The notes beneath the pieces were generated by a model. It had not been told where the DNA came from. It did not search any database and saw only the letters and a program-made list of their open reading frames with translations. Both the position numbers and the translations under genes were made by a program. Below, piece after piece: positions 7,167 through 15,497 of a stretch of 64,000 nt of DNA. The stretch comes from Streptomyces sp. T12 (GTDB taxonomy: Bacteria > Actinomycetota > Actinomycetes > Streptomycetales > Streptomycetaceae), in assembly GCF_028736035.1 (NCBI RefSeq), contig NZ_CP117866.1, positions 9,651,001 to 9,715,000 of the forward strand, in the 5' to 3' direction. How positions within the stretch are numbered: the first letter of the stretch is position 1; every line of letters begins with the position of its first letter.

Positions 7167-9014
7167 ATGACTTTCGAACGGGACGCGAAGACCCTGGAAC
7201 TGCCCTGGCCGTTCACCGGCCGGGAGCACGAACTCGAACTGGTCCGTGGGTCTTTGACCGCCGGTCGGCACGGCATCGTGATCACGGGACCGGCGGGCTG
7301 CGGCAAGACCCGGCTCGTCACCGAGGCCGTGCGCGGCACCGACTGCGCCAAGGTGGCCGGCACCCCCGAGACCCGCCGGATCCGCTTCGCCGCGTTCGCG
7401 CACCTCGTGCCCGAGACGGCCTCCCTGCACGGCGCGTTCCAGCACCTGTCCGGCGTACGTCAGCTCCTGGTCGACGACGCGCACCTGCTCGACGACGCCT
7501 CGGCCGCCCTCGTCCACCAGCTTGCCGTGCACGGACGCACCCGTCTCCTGGTCGTCACCACCGACGGCGCCCCGGCCCCGGGCGCGATCTCCCGGCTGTG
7601 GACCGGCGAACTCCTGCCCCGCCTCACCCTGGAACCACTGCCCCGCGAGGAGACCGCTGAACTGCTGGCGGGCGGAGCCGGGGGCGGTCGCCTGGAGCCG
7701 CTCACCGTGAACCGGCTGCACCGCCTGTGCCAGGGGGACCTGCGGCTGCTGCGCGACCTGGTGGGCGCGGTGGGCGAGCGGGGGCTGCTCGGCCGGGTGG
7801 CCGATTCGGACGAGTGGGCGTGGCGTGGCCCGGTGCCGGTCACCGCGACCGTACGGGACCGCACTGCCCACGTCCTCGACCGCACCTGCCCCGAAGAGCG
7901 CGAGACCCTCGAACGCCTCGCCTTCGCCGAGCCGTTGCCCCTGGACCTGGACGAACTCCACCTCCTTGCCCTGGAACACCTCGAGGCCGACTCCCTGGTC
8001 CACGTCGACGACCAGGGCGCCGTCCGCCTCGCCCACCCCCTGCACGGCCCGGTGCTGCGGGCCGCGGCCGGCCGGCTGCGGGCGAGGCGGCTGTCCCGTA
8101 CCCCCGAGCAGTGCCGCCCCGCCCTCGACGCCGAGCGGGCCGCGCTGACCCGCCGCATCGAGCGGGCCGACGTACGGGCGACGGCGACGCCCGTGGGGGA
8201 GTGGCTGGTCGCGGAGGGCGCGCCGGTGCCGGCCGGGTACGCGGCCGTACGCGCCCGGTTCGCGCGGCTGCGCGGGGAGCTGCGCGAGGCCGTGGCGTGG
8301 GCACGGGAGGGGCTGTGGGACGGCGGTGACGATCCGTCCTGCCGTCTCGAACTCGCCCTCGCCACAGCGCAGTCGGGCGACACTCCGGCCGCGCACAAGA
8401 TCCTGGGTGGCCGCCCCCACGGGGGTGGGGCGGTCACCCGGCCGGCAACGGCCCGCGGCGACGCCGACGGGGCTGTCGAGGCGCTCACCGGCGATGCCGA
8501 CGGGAGCGTCGAGGCGCTCACCGGCGACGCGTACGACGCCGTCCGCCTCGGCGCCCCCGAGCGTGCCGCAGGCCGCCTGACCGGCGTCTTCGCCGCGCAC
8601 GCCGACGCGCTCGCCCGCGGCGACGGCCTCGCGCTCGACCAGGTGGCCGAAGAGCTGGCGGAGCGCGGCTTCCTGCTGTTCGCGGCCGAGGCGCACGCCC
8701 AGGCCGTACGGGCCCACCGCGACCCGCGCGCCGCCCGCACCGCACGCACGCGTGCCGTCGCCCTGGCCCGCCGCTGCCAGGGCGCCCGCACCCCGGCACT
8801 GTCCGGCCTCGTCCTGGGCGAACTGACCGCCAGGCAACGGCAGATCGTCACCCTTGCGGCCACGGGACTGAGCAACCGGCAGATCGCCGAGAAGCTCACC
8901 CTGTCCGTCCGCACGGTCGGCAACCACCTCTACAGCGCCTACGCCCGCCTCGGCGCGAGCGACCGCGGCGCACTGCCGTGGCTGGTGGAACTGCCGCACG
9001 CGCAGCCGGCGTAG
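7167..9014 (+). CDS. LAL-type LuxR family transcriptional regulator (ATPase + HTH)
   Basis: About 615 residues. The N-terminal AAA-type ATPase module has the Walker A sequence GPAGCGKTRL near residue 45 and a Walker B-like QLLVDDAHLL about 65 residues later. The middle is a helical, alanine/arginine-rich region. The C-terminal LuxR (GerE) helix-turn-helix is clear: LTARQRQIVTLAATGLSNRQ, IAEKLTLSVRTVGNHLYSAYARLG. LAL proteins usually integrate a ligand signal with ATP turnover to activate transcription. The ATG at 7167 is preferred; GTG at 7140 and 7164 are alternatives. It is shorter than classic ~900-residue LAL proteins because the helical middle is reduced. It lies divergent to the metallopeptidase and convergent with the CHAT gene, and is the best candidate controller of this protease locus. 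Confidence 0.85.
   Translation: MTFERDAKTLELPWPFTGREHELELVRGSLTAGRHGIVITGPAGCGKTRLVTEAVRGTDCAKVAGTPETRRIRFAAFAHLVPETASLHGAFQHLSGVRQLLVDDAHLLDDASAALVHQLAVHGRTRLLVVTTDGAPAPGAISRLWTGELLPRLTLEPLPREETAELLAGGAGGGRLEPLTVNRLHRLCQGDLRLLRDLVGAVGERGLLGRVADSDEWAWRGPVPVTATVRDRTAHVLDRTCPEERETLERLAFAEPLPLDLDELHLLALEHLEADSLVHVDDQGAVRLAHPLHGPVLRAAAGRLRARRLSRTPEQCRPALDAERAALTRRIERADVRATATPVGEWLVAEGAPVPAGYAAVRARFARLRGELREAVAWAREGLWDGGDDPSCRLELALATAQSGDTPAAHKILGGRPHGGGAVTRPATARGDADGAVEALTGDADGSVEALTGDAYDAVRLGAPERAAGRLTGVFAAHADALARGDGLALDQVAEELAERGFLLFAAEAHAQAVRAHRDPRAARTARTRAVALARRCQGARTPALSGLVLGELTARQRQIVTLAATGLSNRQIAEKLTLSVRTVGNHLYSAYARLGASDRGALPWLVELPHAQPA
8463..8528 (+). repeat. Tandem 33-bp duplication inside the LAL regulator gene
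   Basis: Two adjacent 33-base units (8463-8495 and 8496-8528), differing at a few positions, each encode ADG(A/S)VEALTGD. The duplication is in frame and adds 11 residues in the helical middle region, so it is not expected to inactivate the protein. Confidence 0.8.
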
Positions 9015-9039
9015 GGGAGTCGGTCCCCCTCCGTATCGA

Positions 9040-11646
9040 TCAGGCCGCGCCGAACGCCGAGAACGCCCACCCCGTCGCCTGGTGCAGCGCGTCGCCCGGA
9101 AGTGCCGCCCGGGCGTCGCGCAGGGCCTCCGCAAGGGAGAGCCCCTCGCTCAGCCCCTTGTGCAGCGCGAGCATCAGCGGAACCACCGCGGCGTCGTTGA
9201 CGGGGGCCGTGCACGCCACCACCCCCGCCGTGCCCAGCGGCAGCAGCGCGGTGACCAGGCCGAGCAGTTCGTCGGCGCCGACGGAGGCGAACCGGGCGGT
9301 GTCGCAGCAGGAGAGGATGATCCGGTACGGGCTGCGGTCCAGGCGCTCGAAGTCGTGGACGATGAGCGGCCCGTCGGCCATCCGCAGCGACGAGAACAGG
9401 GGGCTGTCCGCGCGGAACGTGCCATGGGCGGCGATATGGGCCAGCGCGGCGCCGTCGAGCTCCTCCAGTACGCGCGGCACGCGCGCGTCGGCGTGCTCCA
9501 GGACGACCGCACCGCCGTACCGGCCGGCCAGGTGGGGCACCTCCGCGCCGCCGGTCGCCAACCCCGGCCCGCGCACCAGCACAGGGCGGCCGCCCGGCGG
9601 CGGCTCGGTCTCCCGGGCGCGCAGCCAGCTGCTCGCCGACGGCGACACGCTGAGCACCCGCTCCCGCAGCGATGGCAGCAGCGCCCACGGCACACGGTGC
9701 AGCCGGGCCGGCGGTACGACCACCACGGGGCCGTCACCCAGATGCGCCGCCGCCGGACCGAGCAGCAGCTCCTCCAGGCGCCGCCCCGCCGCCTCCACCA
9801 CCGGCAGCCGCCCCTCCGCACCCGGGTGCGCCAGCCGCCGCAGCCCGGCCTGGACGTGCTCGGCCTCGGTCTCCGCCTCGGCCAGCAGCCCGGCCTCGAA
9901 CCGCCGCACCCGCCCCTGTCCGCACAACAGCACCTGAACCCGCCCGTCCAGCACGGCGAGTTCAACCAGCCGTACGTCGTCCCCCAGCCGCTCGAGCAGC
10001 CGGCCCGGGTCGAAGCGGTAGCCGTCGCCCGGCGTGTCGCCGCGCAGGTGCAGGGTCCGGGAGCGTATCTCCCGTTCCAGGCGCCGCTGTTCACGCTCCA
10101 GCGCCGGAACCGGACGGGCCTCGCTGCGGGCCTCCTCGGCGCGCGCCGCGATCTCCCGGAACGCCGTCAGGTCGCTCTGCAGCTCCGGATCCGCGGGCGG
10201 CCGGGTCGGCGGCGTCGACAGCGCGGTGGCCCGCCAGCGCTCGCTCCACACCAACAGACGTCGCGGGCTGCCGGAGTCGAGGCTGGCCTGCTGGGCCAGC
10301 GCGGCGAGCTCGGCGCCCTGTGCGGTGGCGCGGGCCCTGAGCTCGGAGGCGCCCAGCGTCATCCGGTGTGCGTCGAGCACGTCCAGGCCGCGCCGGCAGG
10401 CTTCCAGGACGCCGCGCCCCGACCCGGCGGCCTGTGCCCGCAGTGCCTGTGCCGCCCAGCCCGTCATCCGCGCCAGCGGCGGCCCGCTGCGCCTGCTGCG
10501 GGCGGCGACGGCCAGATGCTGCTCGGCGTCGGCCCGCCAGCCCAGGGTGAGCGCCATCCGGCCCGCGAGCAGCGAGGCCTCCGGCGCGGCCGGCGCGCCG
10601 AAGGAGGCCAGCCGTTCGGCGACGGCCGCCGTGTCGGCCACCAGCCGGCCCGAACTGCGCCCGGCGGCCACCCGCGCCTCGATCAGCACCAGCCGGGCGT
10701 GCGTCTCCCACCACATGCGCCGCTGCCCGGCGAACAGCCGTACGGCCATGTCGGCGCGCGCGATCGCCGTGTGCGCGTCGCCCGCCAGCCGGGCGGCACG
10801 CGCGGCGGCCAGCAGCAGTTCGGCCTTGCGGGTCGACTGGCCGCCGATGCCGTCGAGCACGGAGATCGCCGCGTCCGCCTCGGCCAGCGCCTCCGGGGCC
10901 AGCCCGGCGGCCATCAGCACCTCGCAGCGGCGGATGTTCAGCATGAAGGTCGGCGTGCCGAGCTTGGCGTACCGCTCCTCCGCCTCGTCGAGCAGCCGCA
11001 GCGCCGCCGGGATGTCGCCCGACCGGAACGCCGCGAGACCCCGGCTCTCCACCGCGTCGGCCTTGTCGTGCTCCTGGCCCGTGGTGTCCCACAGCGCCTC
11101 GGCCGCCGTGAAGTCGGCATCCGCACGGTCCATCGCGCCGAGCGCCAGATGCACGGTCGCGCGCAGGGTCAGCGCCCGCGCCGTCCAGATGACGTCGTCC
11201 ACCTGCCGCAGCACGGGTATCGCCCGGCGTACGTCCTCCAGCGCCTCGCGGTGATGGCCCAGGACCCAGCGGGCGTAGGCCCGGCGGAACAGCACGCGCG
11301 CGCGGGTGTGTCCGCTGCCGCGCTCGACCCCGCGCTCCAGCGCGGCCAGCCCCTGCTGGGTGCGCCCCGCGTGCACCAACGCGACCCCGAGCGCCGCCAG
11401 GGCGTCCGCCTCCCGGTCGGCCGAATCCGCGCGTGCCGCGAGATCCCGGGCACGCCGCAGGTGATACAGGGCGATGCGCATGTCGCCCCAGTCCCGCTGC
11501 CAGATGCCGATCACCTGGTGGGCGACGGAGGCGTGCCACGGCGACGGATCGGCGTCGAGCACCCCTTCCGCCCTCGCCAGCGCGTCGTTCGGGGCGGCGA
11601 ACACCATCGGCAGCAGTTCGAGAACCGAGTCGCTTCCCGCTGTCAC
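9040..11646 (-). CDS. TPR-CHAT protein (caspase-like cysteine protease)
   Basis: About 868 residues. The N-terminal two thirds are alpha-helical TPR-like repeats (for example HLRRARDLAARADSADREADALAALGVA). The C-terminal third is a CHAT domain, the clan CD protease fold related to caspases and separase. The catalytic histidine lies in HIAAHGTF (about H741) and the cysteine in ILSCCDTA (C780/C781), followed by LGTAGVVAC and the family's C-terminal ALRDARAALP. Both catalytic residues are present, so activity is expected. No signal peptide or membrane segment. Known CHAT proteins cleave specific partners after a sensor signal, as in type III-E CRISPR Craspase and gasdermin-linked systems. The start is uncertain: GTG 11646 is used, and in-frame GTG 11682 and ATG 11607 are possible. 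Divergent from the subtilisin gene across a 109-base gap with a palindromic element. Confidence 0.85.
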   Translation of the reverse strand: MTAGSDSVLELLPMVFAAPNDALARAEGVLDADPSPWHASVAHQVIGIWQRDWGDMRIALYHLRRARDLAARADSADREADALAALGVALVHAGRTQQGLAALERGVERGSGHTRARVLFRRAYARWVLGHHREALEDVRRAIPVLRQVDDVIWTARALTLRATVHLALGAMDRADADFTAAEALWDTTGQEHDKADAVESRGLAAFRSGDIPAALRLLDEAEERYAKLGTPTFMLNIRRCEVLMAAGLAPEALAEADAAISVLDGIGGQSTRKAELLLAAARAARLAGDAHTAIARADMAVRLFAGQRRMWWETHARLVLIEARVAAGRSSGRLVADTAAVAERLASFGAPAAPEASLLAGRMALTLGWRADAEQHLAVAARSRRSGPPLARMTGWAAQALRAQAAGSGRGVLEACRRGLDVLDAHRMTLGASELRARATAQGAELAALAQQASLDSGSPRRLLVWSERWRATALSTPPTRPPADPELQSDLTAFREIAARAEEARSEARPVPALEREQRRLEREIRSRTLHLRGDTPGDGYRFDPGRLLERLGDDVRLVELAVLDGRVQVLLCGQGRVRRFEAGLLAEAETEAEHVQAGLRRLAHPGAEGRLPVVEAAGRRLEELLLGPAAAHLGDGPVVVVPPARLHRVPWALLPSLRERVLSVSPSASSWLRARETEPPPGGRPVLVRGPGLATGGAEVPHLAGRYGGAVVLEHADARVPRVLEELDGAALAHIAAHGTFRADSPLFSSLRMADGPLIVHDFERLDRSPYRIILSCCDTARFASVGADELLGLVTALLPLGTAGVVACTAPVNDAAVVPLMLALHKGLSEGLSLAEALRDARAALPGDALHQATGWAFSAFGAA

Positions 11647-11693
11647 TCCACGGATGGTAGTTGCCCCGGAACCGTGCCACACAGGTTTGGCGC

Positions 11694-11728
11694 TGTATCA
11701 ATCAGTGACCGCGCGGCTCTGATTGACG
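11694..11728. promoter_or_regulatory. Bipartite palindromic element, copy B
   Basis: TGTATCAA, 14 bases, then GCTCTGATTGACG, matching copy A at 7130-7164 in content and spacing. In this copy TCAATCAG (11698-11705) and CTGATTGA (11719-11726) are perfect 8-base inverted arms around a 13-base spacer, which fits a dimeric regulator site. It lies between the divergent CHAT and subtilisin genes. Confidence 0.55.
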
Positions 11729-11755
11729 ACCGTCGCCTCAGTGGGAGGACACGCC

Positions 11756-13192
11756 ATGGCACCACAGCGATTCCACGAGCAGTTCGAGCAGATCCAGCGC
11801 TCCATGCCCGACGTCCCCCTCGCGATGGGACCGGACGACTCCGCCGAGTTCATCTACGAGAAGGGCTACGTACTCGTCCGCGACGGCGAGGACGCCCGCG
11901 TCGTCGAGGACACCGTGCGGGCGCACTTCACCGCCCACCCCGACCTGGTCCAGGACAACGTGCGCCGCGCGAGCCCGCAGACCAACCGCTCGGGCATCAC
12001 CCGCATCCAGGTCGGCGACCCCGGCGAGGGCGACCGGAGCGGCGACCCCACTGTCGCGCACGCCCTGCGCGCCCTGCGGCAGACGGAAGGACGGGCCGGA
12101 CGACGTCTCGTCAGCCGCAACCACCTGGTGGGGATCACGGGTCGGGTCAACTCCTGTCCCGGCGACGAACCCGCGCCCGCACCGCTCGCCGACGGAACCA
12201 ACCCCGCGGCGGCCGAGGGCGTCCACGACCCGGACACCGCCGTCGGCGTCCTCGTCATCGACACCGGCCTCGTGCACGACTACCGCTCCTTCCCGCTGCT
12301 GGCCCACACCGAGGGCGACGCCCAGCTCCAGGAGTGCGACGGCCAGGGAATCCTCCAGCAGTACGTCGGCCACGGGACCTTCATCGCCGGGCTCGTCGCC
12401 GCCGTGGCGCCCAACACGACCATCACGGTCCGCAACACCCTCCACGACGCGGGCGCCATCCTGGAGTCCGAGTTCGGGGAGAAGCTCTTCGACGCCGTCG
12501 ACGCGGGCGGCTGGCCGGACATCCTCAGCCTCTCCGCCGGCACCTCCAACGGCCGCACCGACGGCCTGCTCGGCGTCGAGGCCTTCATGCAGGAACTCCG
12601 CGACCAGCGCACCCTGCTCGTCGCGGCGGCCGGCAACAACGGCAGCGCCACGCCCTTCTGGCCCGCCGCCTACGCCGACCTGCCCGACTACCAGGACGTC
12701 GTGCTGTCGGTCGGAGCACTGCGCAGCGACGGCGAGTTCGGCGCCTGCTTCAGCAACCACGGCGCCTGGGTGAAGGCGTACGCGCCCGGCGAGCGGCTCA
12801 CCAGCGTCTTCACCGGCTTGGACGCGCCCGTGCCGTACGTGTACCAGCACTCCACCTACGACGCCTGCCGGTACGGCTTCGGCTACTCCTGCACCTGCCA
12901 GTCCCCGCGCCACACCGGCGTGTTGAGCGAGCAGGAAGGCACCACCAAGCCCGACCAGGTGATGTTCGAGGGGCTCGCGTACTGGAGCGGCACCTCGTTC
13001 GCCACGCCCCTCGCCGCCGGCATGATCGCCGCCCACATGACCGCGCAGCAGGAGCGCGACCCGCGTGTCGCCCGGTACAAGATGCTCGCGGCGAACTCAG
13101 GGTTCGCGGAGGTGCGGGGGGCGCACGTACCGGCCCTTCGTCCCTCGACCTGGCGCCCTGCCCCCGTAGCGCCCCCGGCTCCTCGCACATGA
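11756..13192 (+). CDS. S8 family serine peptidase (subtilisin-like), no signal peptide
   Basis: 478 residues with a complete subtilase triad: Asp in GVLVIDTG (D169), His in YVGHGTFIAG (H206) and Ser in WSGTSFATPLAAG (S414), with the oxyanion Asn region VAAAGNNGSATPFWPAAY between them. The first ~165 residues are a non-catalytic N-terminal domain (EFIYEKGYVLVRDGEDARVV) that may act as an inhibitory prodomain. There is no Sec or TAT signal, so it probably acts in the cytoplasm. A cysteine-rich insert (YDACRYGFGYSCTCQSP) precedes the serine segment. ATG 11756 is preceded by GGGAGG. It is divergent from the CHAT gene and 59 bases upstream of the sigma factor gene, in the same direction. A cascade in which one protease activates the other is plausible but not shown. 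Confidence 0.88.
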   Translation: MAPQRFHEQFEQIQRSMPDVPLAMGPDDSAEFIYEKGYVLVRDGEDARVVEDTVRAHFTAHPDLVQDNVRRASPQTNRSGITRIQVGDPGEGDRSGDPTVAHALRALRQTEGRAGRRLVSRNHLVGITGRVNSCPGDEPAPAPLADGTNPAAAEGVHDPDTAVGVLVIDTGLVHDYRSFPLLAHTEGDAQLQECDGQGILQQYVGHGTFIAGLVAAVAPNTTITVRNTLHDAGAILESEFGEKLFDAVDAGGWPDILSLSAGTSNGRTDGLLGVEAFMQELRDQRTLLVAAAGNNGSATPFWPAAYADLPDYQDVVLSVGALRSDGEFGACFSNHGAWVKAYAPGERLTSVFTGLDAPVPYVYQHSTYDACRYGFGYSCTCQSPRHTGVLSEQEGTTKPDQVMFEGLAYWSGTSFATPLAAGMIAAHMTAQQERDPRVARYKMLAANSGFAEVRGAHVPALRPSTWRPAPVAPPAPRT

Positions 13193-13251
13193 GGGTCGGA
13201 ACCGCCCCCTCCGCGGCGTACGATGACTTGCCGTACACGAGGGGTGGGGCT

Positions 13252-13827
13252 GTGGACCGTGCAGATGTCGGTGCCTTGGTCCAGTCCGCCGTCGACGGTG
13301 ACGCGGCGGCCTGGAAGGCGCTCGTGGAAGGGCTGAGCCCACTGGTGTGGTCCGTCGTGCGCGCGCACCGGCTGGGCGACGCCGACGCCCATGAGGTCTA
13401 CCAGACCGTCTGGTTCCGCTTTGCCCAGCACCTCGGGCGCATCCGTGAACCGGAGAAGGCCGGATCCTGGCTCGCGAGCACCGCACGGCACGAGTGTCTG
13501 AAGGTGCTCAAGAGCTTAAGGCGGCTGACGGTGACGAGCGATCCGCAGCTGCTCGACCGGGTCAGCGAGGACCGTACGCCCGAACAGTCGATCCTGGACT
13601 CCGAGGAGGCGGCCGCCGAGAGTGAGCGCATCCGCTGGATGTGGCAGGAGTTCGAGGAACTCGGCGACCGCTGCCGCCAGTTGCTGCGCGTGCTGATGGC
13701 CTCGCCGCCGCCCAGCTACCAGGAGGTGTCCGCCGCACTGGGCATCGCCGTGGGCAGCATCGGGCCGCTGCGCCAGCGCTGTCTGCGCCGACTTCGGGCC
13801 CGACTCGACGCACGGGGAGCGCTGTGA
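13252..13827 (+). CDS. RNA polymerase sigma factor, ECF-like
   Basis: About 191 residues from GTG 13252 (VDRADVGALVQSAVDGD); an in-frame ATG at 13189 would add 21 residues but encodes an unlikely N-terminus. Region 2 is visible as DADAHEVYQTVWFRFAQHLG and EPEKAGSWLASTARHECLK. Region 4 follows after a short acidic linker, with the helix-turn-helix PPSYQEVSAALGIAVGSIGP and RQRCLRRLRARL at the C-terminus. The domain order and size are those of group 4 (ECF) sigma factors. Its stop overlaps the next gene's GTG, so the two are translationally coupled, which is typical of sigma/anti-sigma or sigma/accessory pairs. It follows the subtilisin gene closely and could be part of the same transcript. Confidence 0.88.
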   Translation: MDRADVGALVQSAVDGDAAAWKALVEGLSPLVWSVVRAHRLGDADAHEVYQTVWFRFAQHLGRIREPEKAGSWLASTARHECLKVLKSLRRLTVTSDPQLLDRVSEDRTPEQSILDSEEAAAESERIRWMWQEFEELGDRCRQLLRVLMASPPPSYQEVSAALGIAVGSIGPLRQRCLRRLRARLDARGAL

Positions 13828-14312
13828 ACGACGACATGCACGACGAAGTGACGGGCGAAGAGCCCCTCGGCGACGACGGGGTCGACGTCGGGCTGCTGGA
13901 GGAGGAACTCCGCCAGGCCGCCGCCATCCTGGACCCCGTCCCTGCCCAGCTGCGCCAGATCGCCGTCGCGGCCTTCGCACTGCACGACCTCGACGCCCGT
14001 ATCGCCGAGTTGACGTTCGACTCGGTGGTGGACGCCATTGCGGTCAGGGGAGCGACGGACGTGCCGCGGATGCTGACCTTCCGCGCCGGCGAGGTGACCG
14101 TCGACGTCGAGGTGAGCGCGCACGGGCTGATGGGGCAGGTGCTGCCACCGCAGCAGGCGCGGATCGAGGTGCTCGGCGGCCCGCAGACGGCCACGCCGGT
14201 CGTGGCCGACGACATGGGCCGATTCACCAGCGACGCACCGCCGAGCGGCCCCTTCGCCCTGCGGCTGCGGACCGGCGGGGAGCTCGTGGTCACGGAGTGG
14301 CTGCGGGCCTGA
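13824..14312 (+). CDS. Small partner protein coupled to the sigma factor
   Basis: 162 residues starting with GTG at 13824 inside the sigma gene's stop (GTGA overlap). The N-terminal half is acidic and helical (MHDEVTGEEPLGDDGVDVGL, LEEELRQAAAILDPVPAQLR). The C-terminal half is beta-rich, with EVTVDVEVSAHGLMGQ, ARIEVLGG and FALRLRTGGELVVTEWLRA, resembling carboxypeptidase-regulatory-like or transthyretin-like sandwiches. No membrane segment and no zinc-binding anti-sigma motif is seen. Position and coupling suggest a regulator or accessory of the sigma factor, but it may instead be a product acted on by the neighbouring proteases. Not recognised as a named family. Confidence 0.7.
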   Translation: MNDDMHDEVTGEEPLGDDGVDVGLLEEELRQAAAILDPVPAQLRQIAVAAFALHDLDARIAELTFDSVVDAIAVRGATDVPRMLTFRAGEVTVDVEVSAHGLMGQVLPPQQARIEVLGGPQTATPVVADDMGRFTSDAPPSGPFALRLRTGGELVVTEWLRA

Positions 14313-14321
14313 CCCACCGCG

Positions 14322-15119
14322 TCAGCGGGAGGCGGCGTCCACCAGTGCCGCCAGCGCCTGCGCGAGCCGGGCGAGTCCGGGACCGGCCGGACCGCCCGGC
14401 TCCTCCATGTACGTGTCCCGACGGATCTCGATCATCAGGGCGGCCACCCGGGGCTCGGTGCCGTAGAACTCCAGCGGGACGTACGTGCCGCTGAACGGGC
14501 TGTCGAGCCCCGTGTCCCCGCACGCCGCGAACGCCTCCCGGGCCGCGGCGAGCAGTTCGGGCGGCGTGTGGAAGGAGTCGGTGCCCAGGCAGACCGGCGG
14601 CCGCGGGCCCTCGCCGTGCAGTTCGTAGGGGAGCCGGGCGGTCGGGTAGGAGTGGACGTCGATGATCACGGCCCGGCCGGCGACGGCGAGCCGATCGGCC
14701 ACGGCGTGCGTCATGGCCTTCGCGTACGGCCGGAAATACCGCTCGACGAGGGGTTCGGGGTCGGCGTCCGCGGGCCTCAGCGGTGCCTTGTGCGTGGTCC
14801 GCGTGTAGACGGCGCCCATGCCCACGGCCAGCATCTGCTCCCGCCCGTCCGGGAACCGCTCCGGATCGACGACCAGCCGCGAGAGCCGGTTGACGAACCG
14901 CCACGGGGTGATCTGCGACGCCCCGGCCGCCTCCTGAGCGAGCTGCGCGGTGTGCGCGTCGACGATGTGGTCCAGCTCCCGCTCCAGCGCGGTGTCGTCC
15001 AGCACGATCCCCGCGCGCACATCGGACGGTATCTCCCGTGCCGAGTGCGGCACATGCAGGATCACCGGCGATCCCTCGGCTCCGGGGAGCAGTTCGAACG
15101 ACGGCACGGCAGAGGTCAT
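14322..15119 (-). CDS. N-formylglutamate amidohydrolase family protein
   Basis: 265 residues. The family hallmarks are present: VILHVPHSAREIP near the N-terminus, ELDHIVDAHTAQLA, the RLVVDPERFPDGREQML segment, IIDVHSYPTARLP with a metal-binding His, and GTYVPLEFYGTEPRVAALMIEIRRDTYM near the C-terminus. Such enzymes hydrolyse N-formylglutamate to glutamate and formate in histidine degradation, or act on other N-acyl amino acids. There are no hut genes nearby, so the exact substrate is open. The start ATG at 15119 gives MTSAVPSFELLP. The gene converges on the sigma partner with nine bases between stops and is divergent from the DUF5713 gene. Confidence 0.88.
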   Translation of the reverse strand: MTSAVPSFELLPGAEGSPVILHVPHSAREIPSDVRAGIVLDDTALERELDHIVDAHTAQLAQEAAGASQITPWRFVNRLSRLVVDPERFPDGREQMLAVGMGAVYTRTTHKAPLRPADADPEPLVERYFRPYAKAMTHAVADRLAVAGRAVIIDVHSYPTARLPYELHGEGPRPPVCLGTDSFHTPPELLAAAREAFAACGDTGLDSPFSGTYVPLEFYGTEPRVAALMIEIRRDTYMEEPGGPAGPGLARLAQALAALVDAASR

Positions 15120-15167
15120 GACGGCTGCTCCCGGGGCGTTGTCAGTGGCGTGGTGCACCATCACAGC

Positions 15168-15497
15168 ATGAACATCAGCAACCAGCAGGTGACCGCACAC
15201 CCGTTCCTCAAGGGGCTTTACGAGGACGGCTATTACCCCGACCCCGCGGTGGACCGGGGCAAGGCGATCCTGCTGCGCCTGTGCGAGCGCATCGAGGCGG
15301 AGCGGCCCGCCGACCTGGCTGCGCTGTACCTCCTGACCCAGGCGGCCACGGACGAGTTCAACGACCTGCAGGACGACGACTTCGACATCGAGACCGTGGC
15401 CCGCGAGGAGATAGCCGAGGACTTCTGGTTCGTGGCCCACGCCTACGGCTTCGCGGACGCGGACGTGGAGGAACTGATCGCGACCCGGGACTGGTGA
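15168..15497 (+). CDS. DUF5713 family protein
   Basis: A 109-residue cytosolic protein starting MNISNQQVTAHPFLKGLYEDGYYPDP, the pattern of the DUF5713 family. The rest is helical and acidic (EIAEDFWFVAHAYGFADADV). No function is known for the family. Its stop overlaps the GTG of the following YcaQ-like gene, so the two are translationally coupled and may be functionally linked. It lies 48 bases from the divergent N-formylglutamate amidohydrolase gene. Confidence 0.75.
   Translation: MNISNQQVTAHPFLKGLYEDGYYPDPAVDRGKAILLRLCERIEAERPADLAALYLLTQAATDEFNDLQDDDFDIETVAREEIAEDFWFVAHAYGFADADVEELIATRDW

Noticed and set aside
9082..13188. Very long plus-strand open frame upstream of the sigma factor
   Set aside because: It runs antisense through the CHAT gene and out of frame through the subtilisin gene; high GC removes stops. 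Only the last part (from 13252) is real.
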